Source: Synergistaceae bacterium UBA6083
GTDB lineage: Bacteria > Synergistota > Synergistia > Synergistales > 79-D21
Assembly (NCBI GenBank): GCA_002436015.1
Contig: DIXJ01000003.1
Coordinates: forward strand, 1 to 64,000
DNA: 64,000 nt
Direction of reading: 5' to 3'
The number at the start of each line of letters is the position of its first letter. Within the stretch, counting starts at the first letter, position 1. This document shows, piece by piece, positions 1 to 8,055 of the stretch. The notes beneath the pieces were generated by a model, which was given only the letters and a program-made list of their open reading frames with translations, had not been told where the DNA came from and did no database searches. Position numbers and translations under genes: made by a program.

Positions 1-124
1 AGACAACAGCACGTTTGAAGTGAAGTTGATCGTTCCGGTGGCACTGGAACCGGGTCTTCGCTTTGCGGTCCGCGAAGGCGGGCGCACGGTCGGGGCCGGG
101 GTCGTCACCGAGATCATCGACTGA
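1..124 (+). CDS. tuf: Elongation factor Tu, C-terminal 40 residues (partial)
   Basis: Only the 3' end lies in the window, in frame from base 2. The tail matches EF-Tu domain III: an F-x-V-K-L-I strand, then P-V-A-L-E-P-G-L-R-F-A-V-R-E-G-G-R-T-V-G-A-G-V, ending near I-I-D before TGA. EF-Tu brings aminoacyl-tRNA to the ribosomal A site using GTP. Its place just before rpsJ, 19 bases away, is the standard str-S10 junction. The G domain is outside the window, so intactness cannot be judged. Confidence 0.95.
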   Translation, partial: DNSTFEVKLIVPVALEPGLRFAVREGGRTVGAGVVTEIID

Positions 125-143
125 TCGTCGGGAGGGAACAACC

Positions 144-449
144 TTGGCAAAAAAGATACGCATCAACCTTAAAGCGTTCGACCACCGCGTGCTCGATGCC
201 TCCGCGGTGCAGATAGCGGAAACGGCGGAGCGCACGGGGGCCAAAGTGTCCGGGCCTATCCCGATCCCGACGGAGATCAACAAGTTTACAGTCCTGAAGT
301 CTCCGCACAAGGACAAGGATGCTCGTGAGCAGTATGAAATCCGTACACACAAGCGCCTCATCGACATTATCGACCCGACACAGAAGACGATGGAGGCCCT
401 AATGCAGCTGAATCTCCCTTCCGGGGTGGATATCCAGATCAAGCTTTAG
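144..449 (+). CDS. rpsJ: 30S ribosomal protein S10
   Basis: 101 residues, the normal S10 size. S10 sits in the 30S head and also works in NusB-dependent antitermination. The protein opens M-A-K-K-I-R-I-N-L-K-A-F-D-H and carries the family G-P-I-P-I-P-T loop and the S-P-H-K-D-K-D-A-R-E-Q-Y-E stretch. The start is TTG at 144, set by the GGGAGGG ribosome-binding site at about 130-136; the frame is open further upstream, but that part overlaps tuf and does not resemble S10. First gene of the S10 operon. Confidence 0.97.
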   Translation: MAKKIRINLKAFDHRVLDASAVQIAETAERTGAKVSGPIPIPTEINKFTVLKSPHKDKDAREQYEIRTHKRLIDIIDPTQKTMEALMQLNLPSGVDIQIKL

Positions 450-488
450 CCTTCGGGGGGAGCTCTGAGCGAAAAGGAGCTGAATTGG

Positions 489-1115
489 ATGAGCATGGGA
501 ATTTTGGGACGGAAGATCGGAATGACGCAAGTGTTCGACGAAGAAGGAAGAGCCGTCCCGGTTACGGTTGTCGAAGCAGGACCCTGTCCGGTTCTCGCTG
601 TGAGGACGCAGGAGAAGAACGGTTACACGGCAGTCGTTCTCGCTTTCGGGGCAAAAAAGGCCAAGAACGTGGCCAAGCCAATGAGGGTTGTCTTCGAAAA
701 GGCTGGTATCGAGCCGAAACGCTGGATACGCGAGTTCCGTATCGAAGACACGACCGCCTTCCAACCCGGGAGCGAGGTCGAGGCAACAATTTTCGAGACC
801 GGAGAAGTCGTTGACGTGACCGGGGTGAGCAAGGGAAAAGGAACCGCCGGCGGCATGAAGCGTTACGGCTGGGGTGGCGGTCCGGCATCCCACGGCCAAT
901 CGAAATGGCACCGACGTCCCGGTTCATCGGGAGCGCACAGTTATCCCGGCCGGGTTTTCAAGGGACATCACAACCCGGGACGCATGGGGAACGAAAGGGT
1001 CACGGTCAAGAACCTGAAAGTGGCCGCCATTGACGCGGAAAACAACCTGATCCTGATCAGGGGGGCCATCCCCGGGGCACGCAATGGCCTCGTGCTGGTC
1101 CGTAAGAAGCACTAA
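489..1115 (+). CDS. rplC: 50S ribosomal protein L3
   Basis: 208 residues, typical for L3, an early 23S rRNA assembly protein whose long loop reaches toward the peptidyl-transferase centre. It starts G-I-L-G-R-K-I-G-M-T-Q-V-F and contains the conserved S-K-G-K-G-T-A-G and G-S-S-G-A-H-S-Y-P-G-R-V-F-K-G segments. ATG at 489 follows an AAGGAG site; a second ATG two codons later is an alternative. It sits between rpsJ and rplD as in most bacteria. Confidence 0.97.
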   Translation: MSMGILGRKIGMTQVFDEEGRAVPVTVVEAGPCPVLAVRTQEKNGYTAVVLAFGAKKAKNVAKPMRVVFEKAGIEPKRWIREFRIEDTTAFQPGSEVEATIFETGEVVDVTGVSKGKGTAGGMKRYGWGGGPASHGQSKWHRRPGSSGAHSYPGRVFKGHHNPGRMGNERVTVKNLKVAAIDAENNLILIRGAIPGARNGLVLVRKKH

Positions 1116-1140
1116 GCGGCGGAAGGAGGGCAAGAAGACC

Positions 1141-1767
1141 ATGCCTACCATTAAGTTGATCAATTTCCAGGGCGAAGTCGTAGGAAGCCTCGATCTTTCC
1201 GACGCCGTTTTCGGAGCGCCCATTCACGTCCCCGCGATGCACCAGGTCGTTGTGGCCCAGCTGGCGAACGCCAGGCAGGGAACAGCCAGCGCCAAGACCC
1301 GTGCAGAGGTAAGCGGAGGAGGACGGAAACCTTTCAGGCAGAAGCATACGGGCCGGGCAAGGGCAGGCAGCACCCGTTCGCCTCTCTGGCTCAAGGGTGG
1401 CGTTGCTCACGGACCGAAACCCCGTGACTACAGCCAGAAGGTGAATCGCAAGGTGCGCCAGTTGGCCATGCGGAGTGCCCTTTCCCTGAAAGCGACCGAA
1501 GACCGGATGCTTATCCTGGAAAACGGGAACCTCGAAACCCCGAAGACGAAGACGATGCTGGCCTTCCTCGGGAAGGTCGAAGCGACGCGCAAGCCCCTCA
1601 TGGTCATCCATGAGTCGAACGAAAACGTTTACCGCTCTGCGGCGAACATTCCCGGGGCCAAGGTGATTCACGTGGACAGCATCAATGTCTATGACATCCT
1701 TAACCACGAACACCTGATCATGACGGCCGAGTCCGCCCAGAAGCTGCAGGAGGTGTACGGCCGATGA
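1141..1767 (+). CDS. rplD: 50S ribosomal protein L4
   Basis: 208 residues. L4 lines the polypeptide exit tunnel with an extended loop; in some bacteria it also represses the S10 operon, for which no leader signal is visible here. The loop signature G-G-G-R-K-P-F-R-Q-K-H-T-G-R-A-R-A-G is at about residues 60-77. ATG at 1141 follows a GGAAGGAGG site at about 1120-1128 and gives the standard N-terminus. Its stop overlaps the rplW start by 4 bases, which suggests translational coupling. Confidence 0.96.
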   Translation: MPTIKLINFQGEVVGSLDLSDAVFGAPIHVPAMHQVVVAQLANARQGTASAKTRAEVSGGGRKPFRQKHTGRARAGSTRSPLWLKGGVAHGPKPRDYSQKVNRKVRQLAMRSALSLKATEDRMLILENGNLETPKTKTMLAFLGKVEATRKPLMVIHESNENVYRSAANIPGAKVIHVDSINVYDILNHEHLIMTAESAQKLQEVYGR

Positions 1768-2060
1768 ACCTCGTATCCCATGATGTCATTATCCGGCCGA
1801 TCATCACGGAGAAGTCCAATCGCCAGATGGAGGGCAACAAGTATGTTTTCGAGGTTCACCCGAAAGCGAACAAGGTTGTCATCCGCCAGGCGGTCGAGGA
1901 AGTCTTTAAGGTGAAGGTCGAAAGCGTCAACACGATCAAGGTCCGCTCGAAACCGAAGCGCCTGGGCGCATTTCTGGGACGCTCCCGCTCGTGGAAAAAG
2001 GCCATCGTAACCCTCGCCGCGGGTGAGCGCATCAAGTTCTTTGAAGGCGCAAGCGCGTAA
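1764..2060 (+). CDS. rplW: 50S ribosomal protein L23
   Basis: 98 residues. L23 lies at the tunnel exit and docks trigger factor and the signal recognition particle. Family features are the start D-V-I-I-R-P-I-I-T-E-K-S, the Y-V-F-E-V-H-P-K-A-N-K strand and a V-N-T-I-K-V-R-S-K-P-K-R segment. The ATGA overlap with rplD implies coupling. No anomaly seen. Confidence 0.96.
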   Translation: MNLVSHDVIIRPIITEKSNRQMEGNKYVFEVHPKANKVVIRQAVEEVFKVKVESVNTIKVRSKPKRLGAFLGRSRSWKKAIVTLAAGERIKFFEGASA

Positions 2061-2080
2061 GGCGGAGGAGGAGAACGAAC

Positions 2081-2908
2081 ATGGCGATGAAAAAATTCAA
2101 ACCCTATACACCAAGTCGCCGAACCATGGCGAATGCGGACTATAAGGAAATTACCTCGACGGAGCCCGAAAAGAGCCTGCTTGAACCCTTGAAGAGGACC
2201 GCAGGCCGGAACAATACGGGACGCGTCACGATGCGGCACCGGGGCGGCGGTAACAAGCGCCAATACCGGAAAATCGACTTCAAGCGCGATAAGATCGGTA
2301 TTCCGGGAAAAGTAGCGACGATCGAATACGACCCGAACCGTTCAGCCCGGATTGCCTTGGTCAATTACGCAGACGGTGAGAAGCGCTACATCCTGGCCCC
2401 GTCAGGTCTCGTGGTCGGTACCCAGATAATGGCTGGTCCCGGTTCCGACATCAAGCCCGGAAACGCGCTAAAAATGATGGATATCCCGGTTGGGACCGTC
2501 GTGCACAATATCGAACTGGAGCCTGGCAGGGGCGGCGTCATGGTCAGGTCTGCCGGGGCAAGCGCCCAACTGATGGCGAAGGAAGGCAAGTATGCCTACA
2601 TCCGGATGCCGAGCGGAGAACTGCGCCTCGTTCTCCAGCAGTGCATGGCGACCATTGGGCAGGTGGGCAACGAGGAACACGAGAACATCGTTGACGGGAA
2701 GGCAGGCAAGGTCCGTTGGCTTGGCCGCCGGCCGAAGGTTCGCGGGATGGTTATGAACCCTGTGGACCACCCCATGGGCGGCGGTGAAGGCTGCAGCAAG
2801 TCCAACAAGCATCCTGTCTCCCCCTGGGGGACCCCAGCGAAGGGTTTCAGAACCCGCAAGTCGAAGCCGTCCGACAAGATGATCGTCCGGCGTCGGTACG
2901 CGAAGTAA
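2081..2908 (+). CDS. rplB: 50S ribosomal protein L2
   Basis: 275 residues, full length. L2 is needed for subunit association and peptidyl-transferase assembly. It opens M-A-M-K-K-F-K-P-Y-T-P-S-R-R and has the C-terminal P-V-D-H-P-M-G-G-G-E-G signature, which includes the conserved histidine, followed by G-T-P-A-K-G. A clear GGAGGAGG site precedes ATG 2081, 20 bases after rplW. Confidence 0.97.
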   Translation: MAMKKFKPYTPSRRTMANADYKEITSTEPEKSLLEPLKRTAGRNNTGRVTMRHRGGGNKRQYRKIDFKRDKIGIPGKVATIEYDPNRSARIALVNYADGEKRYILAPSGLVVGTQIMAGPGSDIKPGNALKMMDIPVGTVVHNIELEPGRGGVMVRSAGASAQLMAKEGKYAYIRMPSGELRLVLQQCMATIGQVGNEEHENIVDGKAGKVRWLGRRPKVRGMVMNPVDHPMGGGEGCSKSNKHPVSPWGTPAKGFRTRKSKPSDKMIVRRRYAK

Positions 2909-2927
2909 GGGTTGAGGAGGGAAGGAC

Positions 2928-3209
2928 ATGGCAAGGTCCGCGAAGAAAGGTCCTTTTATTGAAATCAAGCTCCTCCACCGGGTAGAAATGATGAACGATG
3001 CATCGAAGAAGGCGGTCATCAAGACCTGGTCGAGGCGCTCGACGATCGTGCCCGCCATGATCGGACACACCATTGCGGTTCATAACGGCCGCACGCACAT
3101 TCCTGTGTTCATCACGGAAAACATGATCGGGCACAAGCTCGGAGAGTTTTCACCGACCCGCAAGTTTGGCGGGCATGCCGGGCAGGAACGCTCTTCCGGC
3201 GTGAAGTAG
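2928..3209 (+). CDS. rpsS: 30S ribosomal protein S19
   Basis: 93 residues. S19 forms a complex with S13 in the 30S head that contacts the A-site tRNA. Family motifs: M-A-R-S-A-K-K-G-P-F near the start and K-L-G-E-F-S-P-T-R-K-F-G-G-H-A-G near the end. A GAGGAGGGAAGG site precedes ATG 2928. Normal order between L2 and L22. Confidence 0.97.
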   Translation: MARSAKKGPFIEIKLLHRVEMMNDASKKAVIKTWSRRSTIVPAMIGHTIAVHNGRTHIPVFITENMIGHKLGEFSPTRKFGGHAGQERSSGVK

Positions 3210-3224
3210 GGGGTTGAGGAAGAC

Positions 3225-3557
3225 ATGGAAGCGAAAGCGATATCCAAGGGGCTGCATATTTCCCCGACCAAGCTTCGCCAGGTTCTTAGTCTGATCCGTG
3301 GCAAGAAGGCCGGTGATGCCCTGGCGATCCTGAAATTCACTCCCAAGAAGGCGGCCCGCTACGTCGAGAAAGCCTTGAAGAGCGCCTTGGCCAATGCAGA
3401 CAACAATTATGGCTTGGACGTTGATAAGCTCGTCGTTTCTGAAGCTTTTGCCGACAGGGGAACGGCCATGAAGCGGTTCCGCCCCGTCTCGATGGGCCGG
3501 GCTCATCCGTTCAAGCGGACGTCCAGCCACTTGACCATCGTGGTCTCGGAACGCTAA
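3225..3557 (+). CDS. rplV: 50S ribosomal protein L22
   Basis: 110 residues. L22 spans the large subunit and its beta-hairpin narrows the exit tunnel, where macrolide resistance changes occur in other bacteria. Seen: S-P-T-K-L-R-Q-V-L early and the hairpin segment with the M-K-R-F-R-P and G-R-A-H-P-F-K-R-T-S motifs. ATG 3225 is preceded by GGGGGTTGAGGA, 15 bases from rpsS. Confidence 0.96.
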   Translation: MEAKAISKGLHISPTKLRQVLSLIRGKKAGDALAILKFTPKKAARYVEKALKSALANADNNYGLDVDKLVVSEAFADRGTAMKRFRPVSMGRAHPFKRTSSHLTIVVSER

Positions 3558-3569
3558 GGAGGGGTGACC

Positions 3570-4241
3570 GTGGGTCAGAAAGTTCATCCCGTGGGGATGC
3601 GGCTGGGCATCATCCGCGATTGGGAATCCAAATGGTACGCCAGCGGTAGGAATTACGCGAAGAATCTTCACCAGGACCTCGAGCTCCGCCAGTGGCTTAT
3701 CAACCGCTGGAAGGGTGCAGGGGTGTCAAAGGTTGAAATCGAACGCATCGGTAACGTGATAGCCTTCACGATTTCGACCGCCCGGCCTGGGGTAGTTATC
3801 GGGAAGGGCGGAACCGAGATCCAGAAAGTCCGGGAGGAACTGCAGGCCAAGACCGGACTCCGGGTCATGATCAACGTCCAGGAGATCAAGAATCCCGACA
3901 TGGAAGCTTTCCTCCTTGCTGAGAGCGTGGCCTCTTCGCTTGAGATGAGGGTGAGTTTCAGGCGTGCCATGAAGAAGGCGATTTTCCGCGCCATGAAATC
4001 AGGTGCCAAAGGGATCAAGGTGCAGTGCGGCGGACGCTTAGGCGGAGCAGAAATCGCCCGGACCGAATGGTACCTTGAAGGGCAGCTTCCGCTCTCCACT
4101 CTAAGGGCCGATATCGATTACGGATTCGCAGAAGCCCGGACGATTTACGGGGTTATTGGCGTCAAGGTGTGGGTTTACCGTGGCGATGCCGCCTACCGGC
4201 CCCGGAAGACGGCCAAAGAGGGCGCAAAGGAAAGGGGTTAA
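3570..4241 (+). CDS. rpsC: 30S ribosomal protein S3
   Basis: 223 residues. S3 has an N-terminal KH domain and helps form the mRNA entry site and its helicase activity. The start M-G-Q-K-V-H-P-V-G-M-R-L-G-I is the family consensus; the KH G-x-x-G loop appears as V-I-G-K-G-G near residue 74. An in-frame GTG at 3564 exists, but AAGGAGG at 3556-3562 is correctly spaced only for the GTG at 3570, so I chose that start. Confidence 0.95.
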   Translation: MGQKVHPVGMRLGIIRDWESKWYASGRNYAKNLHQDLELRQWLINRWKGAGVSKVEIERIGNVIAFTISTARPGVVIGKGGTEIQKVREELQAKTGLRVMINVQEIKNPDMEAFLLAESVASSLEMRVSFRRAMKKAIFRAMKSGAKGIKVQCGGRLGGAEIARTEWYLEGQLPLSTLRADIDYGFAEARTIYGVIGVKVWVYRGDAAYRPRKTAKEGAKERG

Positions 4242-4247
4242 CGCACC

Positions 4248-4670
4248 ATGCTTATGCCTAGCCGCGTCAAATACAGGAAGCCATTTCGCAGGCCCCTGAG
4301 TGGCCGAGCAAAGGGAGCCACCGAGGTCGATTTTGGCGATTTCGGGATGCAGGCCCTGGATTGTGCCTGGATCACGGCAAGACAGATCGAGGCCGCTCGT
4401 GTTGCGATCTCCAGGAAAATGAAGAAGGGCGGCAAGATATGGATCCGTATCTTCCCCGATCGCCCTTTCACTAAGAAGCCTCTTGAAACCCGTATGGGCA
4501 AGGGGAAGGGAAGCCCGGAGTTCTGGGTTGCCCCGGTTAAGCGGGGCCGGATCATGTTTGAGGTAGCCGGTGTCACTCGGGAGGTTGCCGAAGAGGCTTT
4601 CCTCACGGCTGGTCACAAACTCCCGATCAAGGTCCGGTTTGTTGCCCGAGAGGGACTGGGTGGTGAATAG
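4248..4670 (+). CDS. rplP: 50S ribosomal protein L16
   Basis: 140 residues. L16 organises the A-site side of the large subunit near 5S rRNA. It begins M-L-M-P-S-R-V-K-Y-R-K, includes I-R-I-F-P-D-R-P-F-T-K-K-P and the R-M-G-K-G-K-G segment that is hydroxylated in some bacteria. The spacing to rpsC is only 6 bases, with the ribosome-binding site (AAAGGGG) in the end of rpsC. Confidence 0.96.
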   Translation: MLMPSRVKYRKPFRRPLSGRAKGATEVDFGDFGMQALDCAWITARQIEAARVAISRKMKKGGKIWIRIFPDRPFTKKPLETRMGKGKGSPEFWVAPVKRGRIMFEVAGVTREVAEEAFLTAGHKLPIKVRFVAREGLGGE

Positions 4671-4673
4671 AAC

Positions 4674-4889
4674 ATGAAAGCCAAGGATTACAGGGACCTC
4701 ACGATCGAAGAGCTGAACGACAAGCACCGCCAGTTCAAGGAAGAACTTTTCAACCTGCGGTTCCAGAGCGCCATTGGACAGCAGGGGAACCACAGTCGAA
4801 TTTCGGAAGTCAAGCGAACCATCGCACGAATTCTCACGGTCAAGCGTGAGAAGGAAGTTGCAATGGACCGCGCGACCGCAAGGAGGTAA
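4674..4889 (+). CDS. rpmC: 50S ribosomal protein L29
   Basis: 71 residues, the usual two-helix L29 that sits beside L23 at the tunnel exit. Seen: M-K-A-K-D-Y-R-D-L-T-I-E-E-L and E-L-F-N-L-R-F-Q, then a basic C-terminal helix. Only 3 bases separate it from rplP, and the site GGTGGT lies inside rplP. Confidence 0.95.
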   Translation: MKAKDYRDLTIEELNDKHRQFKEELFNLRFQSAIGQQGNHSRISEVKRTIARILTVKREKEVAMDRATARR

Positions 4890-4895
4890 CGGACG

Positions 4896-5195
4896 ATGGA
4901 GGAGAGAACCCCTCATCGGAAGACACGGATCGGCACGGTTGTCAGCAACAAGATGCAGAAGACGATCGTTGTCCGTGTGGACCGGATGGCCAAGCACGCC
5001 CTGTACGGTAAGCCGGTCCTGAAGTTCAAGAAGTATATGGCTCACGATGAAGAGAACACCTGCCGCATAGGTGACCAGGTCCTCATCGAGGAAACGCGTC
5101 CCTTAAGCGCCCATAAGCACTGGACGCTGAAGGAAGTCCTTCGCCGTGCCCCGATCCTGGGTGTAGAGGCCGGCGCCGGCGGCGAGGAGGCGTAA
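4896..5195 (+). CDS. rpsQ: 30S ribosomal protein S17
   Basis: 99 residues, slightly longer than the common 80-90 because of a C-terminal tail rich in G, A and E. S17 is an OB-fold protein that binds 16S rRNA helix 11. Family motifs: G-T-V-V-S-N-K-M-Q-K-T-I-V-V and the R-P-L-S-x-x-K-H-W segment. An AGGAGG site at about 4881-4886 inside the end of rpmC precedes ATG 4896. Confidence 0.95.
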   Translation: MEERTPHRKTRIGTVVSNKMQKTIVVRVDRMAKHALYGKPVLKFKKYMAHDEENTCRIGDQVLIEETRPLSAHKHWTLKEVLRRAPILGVEAGAGGEEA

Positions 5196-5198
5196 GGG

Positions 5199-5567
5199 AT
5201 GATCCAGCTAAGGACAGTCCTAAACGTAGCCGATAATTCCGGGGCAAAGAAGATCATGTGCGTCCATGTCGTGGGCGGTAGCCAGCGTTTCGTTGGCTCC
5301 ATCGGCGATGTGATCGTCGCCTCCGTAAGGGAAGCCATTCCCAATAGCAATATCGGGAAAGGACAAGTGGTCAAGGCGGTTATCGTCCGGACGAGCAAGG
5401 AAATCCGTCGCAAAGACGGTTCATACGTTCGCTTCGACGACAATGCGGCCGTGATTATCGACAACAACGGCGATCCAAAGGGAACCCGCATCTTCGGCCC
5501 CGTTGCCAGGGAGCTACGCGAGAAGAAATACATGCGCATCGTCTCGCTTGCCCCTGAGGTCGTGTAG
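5199..5567 (+). CDS. rplN: 50S ribosomal protein L14
   Basis: 122 residues, exactly the normal size. L14 forms an intersubunit bridge and is the binding site of the RsfS silencing factor. It starts M-I-Q-L-R-T-V-L-N-V-A-D-N-S-G-A-K and ends in the R-E-K-K-Y-M-R-I-V-S-L-A-P-E-V consensus. A GGCGAGGAGG site lies in the last codons of rpsQ, 3 bases away. Confidence 0.97.
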   Translation: MIQLRTVLNVADNSGAKKIMCVHVVGGSQRFVGSIGDVIVASVREAIPNSNIGKGQVVKAVIVRTSKEIRRKDGSYVRFDDNAAVIIDNNGDPKGTRIFGPVARELREKKYMRIVSLAPEVV

Positions 5568-5579
5568 GAGGCTTTTGTC

Positions 5580-5906
5580 ATGGGAAAGATGAGAATCAAG
5601 AAGGGTGATCGTGTCCACGTCCTGTCTGGGAAGGATGCAGGGAAAGAGGGCAAGGTCCTTCGCCACATTCCCAAAAAGGACATGATCGTCGTGGAAGGCG
5701 TCAACCTGGCCACAAAGCACGTCCGCCCCACCCAGAAGAGCCCCAAGGGCGGGATCGTCAAGCAGGAAACGCCGTTTTACGCAGCAAAAGCCATGCTCGT
5801 TTGCCCCGCCTGCGGCAAGCCCACCCGAGTCGCCCGTGCATTCATGGATGACGGACGCAAGGTGCGCCTGTGCAAAAAGTGCGGGGAAATCGTGGATAAG
5901 GTGTAG
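5580..5906 (+). CDS. rplX: 50S ribosomal protein L24 with zinc-ribbon cysteines
   Basis: 108 residues. L24 starts large-subunit assembly and has an N-terminal KOW motif, seen as K-K-G-D-R-V-H-V-L-S-G-K-D-A-G-K-E-G-K-V. The C-terminal half carries C-P-A-C near residue 78 and C-K-K-C near residue 99, so it is probably the zinc-binding form. Translation is set by a GTAGGAGG site 12 bases after rplN. Confidence 0.96.
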   Translation: MGKMRIKKGDRVHVLSGKDAGKEGKVLRHIPKKDMIVVEGVNLATKHVRPTQKSPKGGIVKQETPFYAAKAMLVCPACGKPTRVARAFMDDGRKVRLCKKCGEIVDKV

Positions 5907-5925
5907 GGAGGAGGCTTCTTTAGCC

Positions 5926-6468
5926 ATGGTTCCGCGCTTACAGACAAAGTACAAGGAAGAGGTCATCCCGCGCCTAATGAAGGAATTCGCCTTCAGGAAT
6001 GTCATGGAGGCCCCGCGGATCGAAAAGGTCGTGGTCAACATCGGGGTCGGCGAGGCAAAGGTCGACATCAAGTATATGGATGCGTCGATCAACGAGTTGA
6101 CCCAGATCACGGGGCAACGTCCCGTACTAAAAAGGGCAAAAAAATCCGTCGCGGGTTTCAAGCTCCGCGAAGGCATGCCCGTCGCATGCGCCGTCACCCT
6201 TAGGGGGACGAAGAAATGGGAATTCCTTGACAGGCTGCTTTCGCTTGCCCTGCCCAGAATCAAGGATTTCCAGGGCGTTTCCCGCAAGGGATTTGACGGT
6301 CGTGGGAATTTCAACCTCGGTCTAAGGGAACAGCTCATCTTTCCCGAGATCGATTACGACAAGGTCATCCGCGTGCGAGGCATGAACATCAGCATCGTCA
6401 CCACGGCGAAGAACGACGAAGAGGCCTACCTCCTTCTCAAGGAGCTGGGTATGCCCTTCAGCCGTTAA
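5926..6468 (+). CDS. rplE: 50S ribosomal protein L5
   Basis: 180 residues. L5 binds 5S rRNA and bridges to the small-subunit head. Features are L-Q-T-K-Y-K-E-E-V, the G-V-G-E-A loop, the motif I-T-G-Q-R-P-V-L-K-R-A-K-K-S, and the P-E-I-D-Y-D-K segment. ATG 5926 follows AGGGAGGAGG at 5905-5914; the frame is open upstream, but that stretch overlaps rplX and lacks L5 similarity. Confidence 0.96.
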   Translation: MVPRLQTKYKEEVIPRLMKEFAFRNVMEAPRIEKVVVNIGVGEAKVDIKYMDASINELTQITGQRPVLKRAKKSVAGFKLREGMPVACAVTLRGTKKWEFLDRLLSLALPRIKDFQGVSRKGFDGRGNFNLGLREQLIFPEIDYDKVIRVRGMNISIVTTAKNDEEAYLLLKELGMPFSR

Positions 6469-6482
6469 GGGGGTAAGTCGAG

Positions 6483-6668
6483 ATGTCGAGAACGGCCCTT
6501 GAAGTCAAGGCGAAGAGGGAACCGAAATTTAAGGTACGGAAGTATAACCGTTGTCCCCTGTGTGGACGCGTCCATTCCGTGCTGCGCAAATTCAACATGT
6601 GCCGCTGTTGCTTCCGCAAGCTGGCCCGCGAGGGGAAAATCCCCGGCGTGGTCAAGTCGAGCTGGTAG
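6483..6668 (+). CDS. rpsN: 30S ribosomal protein S14, type Z (zinc-binding)
   Basis: 61 residues, the short S14 form. It carries two CxxC pairs, C-P-L-C near residue 24 and C-R-C-C near residue 40, which bind one zinc ion in this type. It sits in the 30S head. Position between L5 and S8 is standard. No long cysteine-free S14 copy is seen in the window. Confidence 0.95.
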   Translation: MSRTALEVKAKREPKFKVRKYNRCPLCGRVHSVLRKFNMCRCCFRKLAREGKIPGVVKSSW

Positions 6669-6695
6669 CAGCAAGGTCAGAAGGAGGCAGGGGAA

Positions 6696-7100
6696 ATGTA
6701 CGTGACCGATCCCATAGCGGATATGCTCACGCGCATCCGGAATGCGAACATGGTTTTCCAGGAAACCGTCGATATCCCTATGAGCAAAATGAAGCTTGAG
6801 GTCGCCAAGATCCTCAAGGAAGAGGGATATATTCGCAATTTCAAGGTCCTTAATGATGCAAAGAAGCCTGTATCCATGCTCAGGCTGATGCTGAACTACG
6901 GGCCGAACCGGGAACGCGTGATCCAGGGGCTGCGAAGAATCAGCAAGCCCGGTCGTCGAATTTACGTAGGCAGAAGCGATCTGCCCAAGGTCATGGGAGG
7001 GCTCGGAGTGGCCATCATTTCCACCTCACAGGGATTGATGACGGACGCCACGGCCCGTTTCAACGGCCTGGGGGGCGAAGTCATCTGCTACGTCTGGTAG
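6696..7100 (+). CDS. rpsH: 30S ribosomal protein S8
   Basis: 134 residues. S8 is a primary 16S rRNA binder and in some bacteria represses the spc operon. Seen: D-P-I-A-D-M-L-T-R-I-R-N-A at the start and the C-terminal G-V-A-I-I-S-T-S-Q-G-L-M-T-D motif. An AAGGAGG site precedes ATG 6696. Confidence 0.97.
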   Translation: MYVTDPIADMLTRIRNANMVFQETVDIPMSKMKLEVAKILKEEGYIRNFKVLNDAKKPVSMLRLMLNYGPNRERVIQGLRRISKPGRRIYVGRSDLPKVMGGLGVAIISTSQGLMTDATARFNGLGGEVICYVW

Positions 7101-7115
7101 CGGGGGGTGTAGTCC

Positions 7116-7658
7116 TTGTCACGAATTGGAAGGAAAAGCATTCCGCTCTCCAAGGATGTCCAGGTTTCAGTGGAAGAGCGACACGTCAAGGTAAAAGGCC
7201 CGAAGGGCGAACTTTCGCTCGATCTTCTTCCGTGCGTGGATGTGTCCCTCGAGGAGGGGCAGCTTGTTGTTACGCGCAAGGACGATGAAATCAAATCCAG
7301 GGCTTTCCACGGCATGACGCGTGCCCTGTTGAACAACATGGTCGTCGGCGTCAGCGAAGGGTTCCAGCGGCAACTTGAGATCGTCGGTGTCGGCTATAGG
7401 GCGCAGATGCAGGGGAAAACCCTGGTGCTGAGCCTTGGGTATTCCCACCCGATCCAGGTTGAACCGCCTGCGGGCGTCGAAATCTTGACTGACGGTCCGA
7501 CAAAGATCCTTATCAAAGGTGCCGACAAGCAGGTCGTGGGACAGCTCGCGGCGAACATCCGCGGCTACCGTCCGCCTGAGCCTTACAAGGGCAAGGGGAT
7601 CCGCTATGCGGGAGAGTTCATCATTCGTAAGGCCGGCAAGGCTGGATCGAAGAAGTAG
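7116..7658 (+). CDS. rplF: 50S ribosomal protein L6
   Basis: 180 residues. L6 has two repeated domains near the factor-binding centre. It starts M-S-R-I-G-R-K-S-I-P and ends with the P-E-P-Y-K-G-K-G-I-R-Y motif. The start is TTG at 7116, following a GGGGGGTG run at 7102-7109; no ATG or GTG in this frame fits the family N-terminus. Confidence 0.96.
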   Translation: MSRIGRKSIPLSKDVQVSVEERHVKVKGPKGELSLDLLPCVDVSLEEGQLVVTRKDDEIKSRAFHGMTRALLNNMVVGVSEGFQRQLEIVGVGYRAQMQGKTLVLSLGYSHPIQVEPPAGVEILTDGPTKILIKGADKQVVGQLAANIRGYRPPEPYKGKGIRYAGEFIIRKAGKAGSKK

Positions 7659-7673
7659 CCGAGGTGAAAGAGC

Positions 7674-8042
7674 ATGATTAAGAAAAGAAGCCGAAATGAA
7701 ATGCGGTTAATCAGGCATCTGCGTCTCCGGCAAAAACTTTCGGGGACGGCCGAAGCGCCAAGGCTTTCCGTTTTCCGGAGCCTGAAGCACATCTATGCCC
7801 AGGTCATTGACGATGTCAAGGGAACGACCATTGTTTCGGTGTCTACCCGTGAACAGGCCGTCGCAGAACAACTCAAGGGAACCGGAAACATCGAGGCAGC
7901 AAAGTTTATCGGCAAGCTGGTTGCGGAGCGAGCCCTGGAAAAGGGAATCCAGGCCGTCGTGTTCGACCGGGGTGGACACATGTTCCACGGTCGGGTGAAG
8001 GCCTTGGCCGATTCCGCCCGCGAAGCCGGGCTGAAGTTCTAG
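7674..8042 (+). CDS. rplR: 50S ribosomal protein L18
   Basis: 122 residues. L18 binds 5S rRNA together with L5. Family motifs: R-L-S-V-F-R-S-L-K-H-I-Y-A-Q and the C-terminal V-F-D-R-G-G-H-M-F-H-G-R-V-K-A-L-A-D. Basic N-terminus as usual. A GAGGTG site precedes ATG 7674, 15 bases after rplF. Confidence 0.97.
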   Translation: MIKKRSRNEMRLIRHLRLRQKLSGTAEAPRLSVFRSLKHIYAQVIDDVKGTTIVSVSTREQAVAEQLKGTGNIEAAKFIGKLVAERALEKGIQAVVFDRGGHMFHGRVKALADSAREAGLKF

Positions 8043-8055
8043 GGGGGAATGGCCA